A stretch of DNA of 64,000 bases from Branchiostoma floridae (taxonomy: Eukaryota; Chordata; Leptocardii; Amphioxiformes; Branchiostomatidae). The position numbers were made by a program, and so were the translations under genes. Shown here one piece after another: positions 13,801 through 25,800 of the stretch; position 1 is the stretch's first letter, and each line of letters opens with the position of its first letter. The notes beneath the pieces were generated by a model, which did not search any database, was not told where the DNA came from, and saw nothing but the letters and a program-made list of their open reading frames with translations. The DNA lies in NCBI RefSeq assembly GCF_000003815.2, contig NC_049982.1, positions 19,816,410-19,880,409 of the forward strand. Direction: 5' to 3'.

Positions 13801-16800
13801 TAAGATATTTGACAAAATTTGTCTTGCATGCTTCAATATTCAGTTTAATTTAGTAGACTTCTTGATGCAGGCCACTCAAAATGCTGAGGAGACCTTTTCA
13901 AGTAACAAGTAAGTAAGTTAAGGCACTGAAGTTAGATATTTGCTTGGCTCTCTGGTCCACATATTGAGATATTTTCCCAGTTTATGCATATGGCTAAGTA
14001 GTGCTTTAGGGGGTTCCAAGAAAAGATGGGCTAGGCTAGGCAGTGCAGGCTACCTCGGCAGCTAGCAACCTCCCCATTTTATAGGGCTTTTTCAGTCACA
14101 TAATCCTCCACCTAGCAACTAAACGGCCACCATATCGCAAGTGAAGTCTGCCATTTTGGTGTACCAGCTGCAGATTCAGCCCTCCTATGTAGTGAGGCCC
14201 TACTGCAACTCTCCATAAAAATTGTAAATATTTCCCAAAACAATGCACAATTTACCTTCAAAAAATTTAGTTTCATAATCGCAGTGTTTTGCCTTGTGGT
14301 GGGATGTTGGTTCTGCACCGGCAAAGCGCACACAAATTGGGTAACAGTAAGATTTGTTCTGCGATTCTCCAACAAAGCTGGAACAAACAAACAAAGGGAA
14401 ACACTATTGTGATGACTCAGGGATAATATTTGATTTCTGCAATACGAAGAGCAGATCTAACTGTGTGTAGTACACATTTCGTATCAGGACAAGGCAGCAA
14501 GCGATGGGCTAGTTTCAATGTCCACTGGATACCCACTTCCGGTGATAGTTAGTGATTAACTCTAGTAGCAGGAAGAGCATATCCCCTAGTTCTCTGATGA
14601 ATTTCTATGGAACAAAAAGAAGACTACATGATGCTGACTGTGCACTCAAAATGGTCCTGTCTTGACACATGCTAGGTCAGGGATAGATAGGGCTGTTGTG
14701 AAAATAATGCTGCTATGTTGCTACCGATAGCAAAGGATGTCCAGAATGATTGTTAGATCCTTGTCAGCTGTTGTTTCTGTCATAGCCTGCATGAAAATTT
14801 TCACCGCTCCACACCTATGTACCCCTTGACCTCTGCATGGGTCGTTGGAGCACCATGACTGTTCCGTTGAAAATTCTACGGCATTGAAATTGCACAATGG
14901 CCTACAACAAATGTGACTGCGCCATTACCAAAATCAAGCGCCAGTTGAAAACAGTACCCTTTCTATTATGCTTGGTTAATTAGGTGGGTATCAGTACAGG
15001 GATTGCAGGGCTCGAAATTCATTTTTGGGATTAGGTGCACTGGTGCACCCAGCTTAAAAAAATTGGGTGCACCAAAAAATTTTGGGTGCACCAGTTGAAT
15101 TTAAGTAATAACCTAATAATAAAACTTAGTTACAAGCTATCAAATTCTTAAACAAGTACCATGACAGACATTTTTATTATCTTTCTAACACTTAGATTTC
15201 AAGAATATGATGTATACTTTGATATCTTTACATACATGAACCTAAGAAATACAAATGTATTTGGGTGCACAGCTCCAATTTTGGGTGCACCTGGGTGCAC
15301 ATGCACCCAGTATTTCGAGCCCTGGACTGTCACAAAATTCTTGTATCACCGGGCAGGAAAAACTGACAGGAAAGAGATCAGTTATTCGTCTTATTCTGTC
15401 TTTTAAATTTAAGGGAGATAGTTTGCTGAGTTCGCTAATATTAAACAGTCACCCAGCCATGCCAAAGGAGAAAAAAGGAAGTATGTTGAAACAAAATTAA
15501 CTGATGAATGTTACGCCTTCGTTTTCTATCTGCCTATTAGTTGTTGATAATGAAAATAACTTAAATGTTCTTCCATTGTACAATTTGAACATACACATAA
15601 TACAGATGGTAACTTGCAACACAGAGACCTCTACACATACTAGTACACATGTCTTGCTCTCCAAAATATGATATGGCACTACTGTACTACTATAGTAGGT
15701 CCGGACTTGAACCTGATCCTATGAACTGTGGTGTCAACCTGACCTTGGTGTCATATTGGCATAACAATTACTACTTAGGATGTTTGACCCAGAACCCAGA
15801 GGTCCTGGGTTTGAATCCCCTGACATCATGAGTGACATGCCACTGATATTGTGCCCATTGGAAAGTCACTAGACATTACTTTCCTCACTTCACTTAGGTG
15901 GAAACTGGTACCTACATGTAACTGTGGTGCATCCCTTTGATCATGATAGGAATCCGATGTTAAAACTTAAATGGTGGCCCAGTGTTTGAAGAGAGAGACA
16001 CCTCGGTCATGTTAAAGAGTCCACCACACAGAGTAGTACCACTACTACTAGTAATTTATGGCATATACATGTATTTATCTTGTAGGGTCATCTCTTCAGT
16101 TTTCGAGAAGCTGATTTCCAAGGGAGCCCTTCAAATTAACAGTAATCATATACTGTATAATACATGACATAAATGAAATACAATACTGCATACTCTGTAT
16201 CTCTCTTTATTTCTTAAATTCTATCTCCCCCTCCCCCTCTTCACTATTACATTTATCTGTCCTCAAAACTTGCAAGAAATTCTGAACAGTGTGTTAAATT
16301 GTGGAATGGCTCAAACTTAAAATGATAGATCAGCCATGTCAGTGTCAGCAGCAGCATTGAAGTTGGGTTCAAAGCAATGTAGCAACTAGCACATCAGTGT
16401 GCCACATTAGTCTACTGTACCAGTTTGAAAGTGCAACTCATTGTGGTACACAATAACTGCTTCCATCTTTCTATTTTATATTATTTGGTGTTGCTCAAGT
16501 CAATGCAACGCTAGTGTAGGCCACCTCTAGAAACTGAACTAAGGCCATGTTCATATGTAGATTACATCCTATGGGAACCCATTTTGGCCAAAAAATTGGT
16601 CTTCATTATGAAATCTAAGTGGCCAGGAAGGTTAGGCAAATGACCAGATATTGAGTATTGAATATAGAACAATAGAAATTATTTTTGTTATTTGAGTCTA
16701 ATTTTGACATCTTCTTTGTCCATGGAATTGATGTTGGCATACTGAAACATTAGCATAGTATATTTAGAATTTTTTTGGTTTTTTTTTGCAATTTACCTCA

Positions 16801-19800
16801 TATTTGCAGCAGCTTTGTACGGTTTACATCATGGTTGAAATTTTTTTTTTTTAATGGTGGAAAATTGACTTTTGTATAATACCACAATGTACTAAAGTTG
16901 ATTGATTCTATGATTGCATGTGGTGAGAAGGAATATTGAAGTAGTGTCAGAACAGTCATAGCTGTAACTTCCTTGTAGGGCTGTGTACCTAGATACCCGT
17001 ACCTGAATAGTCTGAACTGTACCGGTAACATAGTCTAGGTACTGGTCCGGACCTGTTCTGTACCTAAACAAACTACATGCAGTAGTGGGTTGTATTGTTA
17101 TAAGCTTGCAGTTGAAAATTAAGAATCAAACAATGATGACAGTACATTACTATAACAGTCAGTTGGCTATTTTTATAACTTACATATAGTTGATCAAACT
17201 TTTTAGGCACATGTTCAGATCCGAACCTTTACCTTATAAACCTGTGTACTAGTACCTGTACACAGCTCTATGTCCTGACATACATGTAGGTCAGGCTTCA
17301 AATCCTAGTGTACTTGAATATTGATATCTTGCATTGCAATGAGGTGGGCAGCACCTCCTGTTTAAGAGAGAAGGCCACTTCAGCATAAATTGTTTTTGTA
17401 TTTATCTCTACTAGTGCACAGAAGACATTGATAGTCACTGTAGCTGCCTGCTATACTGCATGGCCACCTTGGCCCCTCGTATGGTAATATCCAAACTGTG
17501 ATTAACATTGATCCAAAACATTGATGCATCTAATGTACCATGGTCAATATTGACTGAAGGAAGCATTACATATGCCAGGGCTCAAAATACCTTTTACTGC
17601 ATACCTGCACTGGTGCAGGTAACATTGAGAATTACCTGCACCAGACAAATTTTGCCTGCACAACTGAATTTAGGAAGTACGGATCTTGCTTCAATGGTTC
17701 AGGAACTAATGCTATTTTTTAAATACTTTATGTATGGTAACAGTCAATGCAGCCTGATAACAAACCCGGTTTTTTATATATATATATATACACCTACATC
17801 ATAGGACATTTATGTATATACATGTAAAACCCAGTACATGGACCAGTGCAGGTTAGGTGCACAGCTCCAATTTTACCTGCAATAACCTGTATATACTCAG
17901 TACATGGACCAGTGCAGGTTAGGTGCAGGTAGACACCAGAAATAACTGCATAGCTCCAACTTCACCTGCACTAACCTGCATATGCAGGTGGTATTTAGAG
18001 CCCTGCATATGCCAAGTGCAGATGAAACAGCACTTTATAATTATAATTATAGACTTATGTTAATTTGGTCAGGCAATGGCTGGAATTGTTAATGTATAGA
18101 TAGCTGATGTCCCACAACAGATTGTTGCAGTGTTGTACTCCAAGGTGGGACCTGACATTGTTAAGTAATATTTGCATGGCTTGCTGGTCTGTATACCATC
18201 TCAGTACTGAACAGGTAACACGTGTATGGCATGTTGGTCTGTTACCAACTAAGTATTGTATCGGTATGATTTGTTTGTCTGTATACCACGTAAATGTAAG
18301 TACCGTATATGTAACAATACTAACATATGCATAGCTTCTTGGTCTGGATACCCGGTAAGTAATGTACAGGTAATGCATGCATGGTTTCTTGATCAAGCTG
18401 GACACTAGGTAAAGTACCAAACAGGTAAAATTTGTTTTGGTCTAGAGAAGGGTAAGGTATATCCTGGATACCAGACCCAAGCCCGATCTCAAAAAATATC
18501 TCTGATAGATTTTTTTGAGATCAGGCTGGGGTCTGGTATCCAGGCTAGCTAAGGTAAGATACATGTAATGTATTGTACAGGTTCATTACTTAATTTAGCT
18601 ATCTGAGAACAAGATAAATGCCCTTCACATCTCCATTGGTGACTGGATGTTACAACTGTTTAATCAGAAGTACATCACTGAGAACACTTCTTTTTTTTTT
18701 GTATTGAATTGTCCTGTCAGTTCATTCTAGCGATGCTGAAGAAGAGTGATGGATGTCACTTGAAATGTCCAGGATCAGGAGTAATTATGTGTTATTTACT
18801 CAAGTTCTAGAGATTGAATTGTATTTGAATATTGTTTACCTGGATGTCTTGCCTTCATAAACGTATTTCTTTTTTTCAGTTCATCGATGTCTGGAAACGT
18901 GAACTGGCAGAAGTAGGGAATCAGATTACACAGCAGGAGATGAAGCTCATCATGAATCACTGCTGTCTGTCTATATAGAGTGGTCAAACACCAGCTTCAG
19001 TTGTTTACCATGTCCTTGGTCTGACTGAAGACTACTGGTCATATAGACAAATATGAAATTGTCAGGTACATTGGTTAGAAATAGGTGTCCTAATAAATAA
19101 TAGAATAAGACTGTATTGTGTTGGTTTGTTTTGTTCTCTTTGATGCCAGTCATCTGAGTGACACATGTTTAGGACATTAGGTCTCTATAAAACTGTAGCC
19201 TGAGTACCATCCTCTGTAGTTACTGCTGGCTCAGTACTTTCGCTTGCTAACCACGATGGTTAGCAAGGGAAAGTACTGAGCCAGCAGTCACTACAGAAAA
19301 TGGTACTCAGGCTAATGAAACTGTATAAAGCATATACTGGTAGTGAATGTACAATAATTATCTTGTATTTAGCACAATAATTTGTATTCTGCTGATACTA
19401 AGTGTAATGTGAGTTTGCTTTTCCAATTGTAGTACTGTATATACCTCTATTTGTGATAGTTTGATATGCCATTTACAAAAAAAACTAAACTACACCTGTT
19501 AACTCTATTGTTTCGAATGCCTTTTTTGTGCAGTGTGTCATATTCATAGGTTCATATTTTGATGCCGGAGTCTGAGAAATGTGCATCCTTGAATCCGTAC
19601 ATCTGCAATCACTGTATATTTGTAAACGCTTGTGACTGTATCTGTAAGCAGCAAGATCTACATTTCTGTATATAGCTACAGTGCATATACTGCCCAATAT
19701 TGTCCTGAGGAAGGTGACAGATGGTTACTGAAACATTGGTGTGAAATAAAGAAAGAGTTGTGAGAAAAAGAGCCTCTTTATTTGTTCATTTTGATATAGT

Positions 19801-22800
19801 AGACTCTGGGGTGGATATTGATGGATTGGCCTATTGTCATCATTGATTGACTTTATCTGTATAATATTTGTTAATATATTTGTATACATGTGTGTGGAGC
19901 ATTGGTAGATACCAAATTACCTGACCTAATTCTGAAATTTAGACAAAACTGAACAAAGTATAAATGTCGACATTTATATTTAGACATCCTAGTAGGTGAT
20001 TTGACAGAAAGGGGATAAACAAAGTAAATCTAGATCTTATTGCCTCGATCAAATATGATATGACTCTCTATCATATTGGTTCTGTTTTAGGACAATATAT
20101 TCCATACGTTCCTGAGTTAACCATGAGGTTGGTATAATCAAATGGAAAATTTTGTGCAACATTCAATTATATCACAATTGGTTTGACTTAAGAATCTTCT
20201 CACCAAGAACTTCTGTCTTATACTATGTCAACCAGACATGGTCAGGTTCGGATCTGAGCCTAAACCTGGACTAGTACATGTACTTGATTACGCCGAAACC
20301 GTATCCACCTCAAGTGTGAAGGTGCATAAATGAACTGGTTATGTGTTTATGTATGTGAATATGTTAGTGCGCCAGTAGACTAGAGGGTGGAGAAGGAAGT
20401 GCACACCCCTCCTTCACCTTAAAAACCCGAAGTGCAGGCCATGCAGACCTAACCCACTCTGTCTGCCTACAATTATCTTCCGAGACAGATGGATGCCAAC
20501 CCAATCAGTGTAGAGTTTTGTAGACATGGTTTGGAAAACGTGCGCCATGAGTTCGACACCGATGATATTACCAAGTAACTTGATAATGATCCATGATTTC
20601 AGCATAGCAATTGACATAACGACTTCACAAGCATTTATCAACATTTCAGCCAAATTTAAGAAATCTGATTCTAATAGGAGACATGAAGTCCTACACGTTC
20701 TAGCCAGAAACCCACGTCCCAACGAACCACATACACCTGTACGGAAGTGCGTTTGTCTTCATCAAACGAAACGGGAGCGGTATTTTAAACATACATCTTT
20801 AACCAAAGTATGTAGCGTAATATGTAATCAGTACAGTTCAGGTCATCCTCATACGAGGTGCTATTAACAATGTCTAACCATGCGCTTCTATCAAGCATGC
20901 GTTAGTATGTAATAACTTGTATATTTTTGTTGTTAAAAAGTTTTCCGTTATCCTGCTTGCAAATACCTAGTACATTTATCTCCCCTTGTTTTCCGTGACC
21001 ACACAACAGTTCAAACCCGTTTCCTTGGAGACATGAAAAACCAAGACGTTCTAGTTTTGCGCACAGTGAGAGCGCGTTCCGACCGCTATGATCCAAACTT
21101 CAAAGGTTTAAAGCTCGAGTAAGATAACTACATGGGAATTCATACAGCAACTAAGGACGATTTTATTGATATATCGACCAAATTTGGAAGAAATCCGGCG
21201 TTTCCTTGGAGAGATATGAAAAACCAAGCCGTTCTAGTTTTGCGCAAAGTGAGAGCGCGCTCCGACCGCTATGTTCCAAACTTCAAAGGTTCAAAACTCA
21301 ATAACCGATTAAGATAACTACATGGGAATTCATACAGCAACTAAGTAAGATTTCATTAATATATTGACTTAATTTGGAAGAAATCCGGCGTATTTTTGGC
21401 GAGATATGAAAAACCAAGACGATCCACTTTCGCGTAAAGCGAGGGCGCTGTCCGCCCGCTATGCTCGACATAGACAATTCTAGCTCAATCTGAACCCCAC
21501 ATGACCGAAGTGCGTTTTCGTTCATAAAACGAAAAAGAAGCGGCATTTGTCGACGAAATTTTCACCACGGTAGGCTATTGGTCTGATCTATATGTACCTT
21601 TAGCAGTTTTGGTCTTTCTTTGATGCAACTGAAGATATAGGCAATTAATCTTTGTTCATTTTGACCATACGATATACTACATAGCACAGTGGCGCTTATT
21701 GATGTCTTCTGTCGAGTTAAAAAGCTTGTATCCATCAATGAAGCTCTGCGCAGTTAGCAAACATTCGTATGTTGATGTTCCATTTGTCAAATAGCTTTCA
21801 GAGTGCGTTTTGATAAATATATTTACAAAAAACATACGAATAATATGTAAAAGCGACAGTATATAACCTAGCAACATTCAGCGGTACTGCAGAAGTTTCC
21901 ATAGCGCGGCACATTTTATGGTGGCATTTCATTTGTTCAGGTCTTTTCAGTGCACTCAAATATATTTTAAAAAAATACTTTACTTACCCTAGCGCAGATG
22001 TAGATGTTATCATTTTTAATGGAAGTCCTTAGCTTTCAGTTGTATACACTGAAGGTTTTTCTGGGCGTTTGCAGTTAATGTTTGGAGATATGTTAAATTA
22101 TAGATATCTCAATAACGTAATATTACCTCAGGTATGAAATCAATTTATATAACAATAATAATACACATATATGCTAGCCAAACGTGAAAGAAAGCGTGTT
22201 TGTTTTATAGGCGGGATACCATAATTTGCAATGTCAATATAACTTTTCCAAAACATGACAACTTCAAAACTATGCATATGGTAGCCTTTCTTTGAGTGCT
22301 GTATATAACCTTACATCACTGTGATAAGTCAAAACAAAAACATCTGTTTCCTCCTTTACTAAGAAATCTTGACTATGACTGCTTCCCTGTCCTAAAGACT
22401 ATGGACTTAAACTCATGAAGCAGATGTTGTTTTTTCAAAGTCCACTATTTATTTCATGATGACTTGACTACAATGAAATAAAGCTTGACAAAACAGAGTC
22501 CCGCAAATGGATAAGACCGACCGACAACTTTTATATGCAACTAGATATAGTAATAATCCTTTGTGTTTGCACTTATCTATTTGTATACATATAAGAAACT
22601 ACTGATTGATTTTGGACAAATACAATATTGCACTTTGGACAAACACTAAATCTTCTAAACCTTTACAGCTAATACTCACTTTCAATTTCCTCTTCCTGTT
22701 ATTCTCCATCATCATGTACTTATGTCAAGATTACATAGGAAGACTCGCACTAGGTCTCATCACATGTACCTGACATTGACAGTGACCTCATACATGTACA

Positions 22801-25800
22801 ACTGTACAGTTTAAGCTCAATAGCTCCAACGCTGTGTTTTGGTGTTTTGAAAGTCATCAGCAATTGCCCATATGCCTAAATATTTTTGGATGAGCATCTG
22901 AAACATACAACTAATCCATCCTTCCCCATAGCTACCTTACATGCAAAGGCTGTTACATGGAATATCTAATACAACACAGAACATTAGAAAGTTCTCTGCA
23001 TCATGTATAATACAAGTTAGTTGTAATTAACATGCAAAACAGATACAACCTCAACATTTTCTACTCAATGTACTCTACTAGTACTATATCTTCCATCTAA
23101 AGAGACATGATTTTAAAAGAATTTGAATCTGAGTTACAGCAATTATAACATGATAACAAACACAGCACACTGCAGAATAACAAAAAAAACTTTCTATATA
23201 CAAGCTGTCTGTACACCTCTACTACTACTAGTTTAACTTTTTACAGACTCATTGTTCATTTGCTCAGTAGCAAAGTGCTCCCACGACCACCCCTGGTCAA
23301 GGGACCGATGAGGACGATGAGACATATTGTTTAAGCCTCACTGCATTAAAAAATAGGACATGGCTGGTGTTACTGAATAATTCCTCTATGTAGAAACAGG
23401 TAATCCACTGCTGCATGATCATCAGCTTCTTGTCCCGTCATTTGTTCTTTTTAGCAATAAACTTGAGTTTGCTCAGGTTGGCATGATATAAATAGAATAC
23501 AACACGGGGTATTCCATATCGCCCTTGGTCCCAAAGGCAAGGAGACTGGTCCCGGTATGCCTGCTTTCCTCATATGCACCAACAGTTCGGCCATGTGTTG
23601 AGTCTGGTACCTGTGAATTATAAAGACAAGAATTTCAGCCCGACTTTAACATGTACAAGTGAAATTAATATCAAAATGATCATTCAATGGGTCAAGGCAA
23701 TAATGTCAAAGACCTGAACTCTAAGCTTAGATAGCAGACAAAATGGTAGTTTGTAGATATAACTTTGAAGATGCTGCTAGCTCATGGGAAATAACAGAAA
23801 TCACAATTTTCACTCTTATGGCAGTGTGGTAAATGACTTTTACAGATGATTTTAAAAGAATCTGAATCTGAGTTACAGCCATAACATGATAATAAACACA
23901 ATGTGTGAGTGGCCAACATTTCAAAAACATTAGATAAATATTTAATTCATTATTAGTGTAAAATCTAAGTTAATAGTTTGAATGTAATGTGTTAACACAC
24001 ATTACAAAAATGGTTATGAAAGTATAACTTTCTTTAGCTGTTTAGAACAAAATGTATATTAACTGCTAAAAGACATATAGCACAAAAGGGACATAATTCT
24101 TAATGTAGCTCAACACCCTGTATTTCTTTACTTATTGTTTAATTACAGAAAGACAGGTTTAACCTACTAATAGTACTTAGTAAATTGCTCCAAGCCTTGC
24201 TTTTTCTTAGGCCTAGGGGGAAAATGTTGTGTTTCCTGATTCAGTCCTGAAAAAAAAGTAGGGTTGGTAGGTAGGGACTGTCTGTTTTCTTCTTAGGTTT
24301 TTTTAAGGCTGGCCAAAACAGTGTGACATATTACAATACAGTTGAACAAAGTAAACTGAATTGCATGAGGACACTTGTCTTCCAATGTCAAACTGTTATT
24401 TTGTGCATACCATGTTATTGATATTACATTTATCCTTCCTTATACATGTACAGGACAAGCAGTGTTTTTACTTCAATGGGAAGCAGGCTGAATAAAAAAT
24501 TGGAAACTATGTGACTCCACTGCCCACCAAAAAAAGGTCTAGGATTGACAGGTTTTTCTAGGGTAGGTACCTGGGAATCAGAAAACACAACATTTTTCCC
24601 TAGGCCTTCTAATACATAATGAGATACTGATTCAAGTTCCAACTTTTAGAAAGATTAATGTATAATCATGATACACTTATAAATGATAAGAGGGGCATTC
24701 ACAAAGGGCAATTTTTTATATACAATTTCTTTTTTGTTCTAAGTTCTAGGATTTTTTCCAGAAAAAAATTGGACGGGTCGAAAAAAATAAAAATAACTTT
24801 TTCAAAAGGTCTGGGGTGAAGACACTAATTACACAGCTTAGTAATAAACATAAAGAAGCAACAGCCTGAGTTAGATGACACATTTTATACAATGAATACC
24901 TTCCTTTGCCAAAGGTCTGAATATAAATATAAGGCGTTGTTTTTAATTATGTGTATGTGTATAATTTCCACACACAACTAAATTATGTGTATAACTTCCA
25001 CACAGTCAGCAGTCAGTACAGGCATTACAATTTGTATCTGCCATAATATACTGTGGTATGCACATCATGTCCCTGTTAAAGTGAAAACTTGTGAATGGGT
25101 CATATTCAAAACAATCGTGTCAATGGTCCATTTTGCTAGATAGAGGTTAAATTGTCCATTTTGAATGCAACACAAATACTGGCAAGGGGTTCTTTTTAGC
25201 CTCCACCAGGCCTTCTTATGGGAAAAAGGAATAGCAGAATTAAGCAAAAGATCTGGAAATCAGCAAGGGGAATCAGTCCACGCTAAGGTCTGCAAACTCC
25301 TTTGGTAGCATAACTAATATTAACTTCCCTGGAAAATTACTCTCCCTATGAGATTGATAGCCAGCATAGTGAGTCTGGTAGAGAAGTTAGGTTCTGTTGG
25401 CATGTAGTAATGATGGGTACTCTAGTACCGGTACAGAAAATTCAGGTTCATGTACGGTCCAGGTCCAGAGGATCGGGTCCAGGTCCAGATCTAAACCTGG
25501 ACCTAATTTGTGTTGTGAATGGGCAATGGTCCATTTTGCTGCAGAAATCTGTTTGGTGGAGTATTCTACTTCCTGTTTTGGGGTTTGTACCAGTTGAAAA
25601 CTTTAACCACTTTTAATATAGATAGCCTTGTATCTTATATTTACGAAGAGGACAAAAGAGACTCGGGAGCTAGAATACGGCTGGATAAGAGTACCAGGCT
25701 ATAATGTAGTAGCATGTTGGCACTGGGGTGGTTCAGAATGGTCCATTTTGCAAGGGGGGGGGGCGGAATTTGCAATTTTTTCACTTACCTCAATCTATAC

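Noticed and set aside
15795-15830. Functional tRNA gene (B-box-like sequence)
   Set aside because: No acceptor stem or anticodon arm can be folded around it; the downstream core marks a SINE.
18055-18420. 121-codon reverse-strand frame with Tyr/Thr repeats
   Set aside because: It is produced by the diverged 60-bp tandem repeat.
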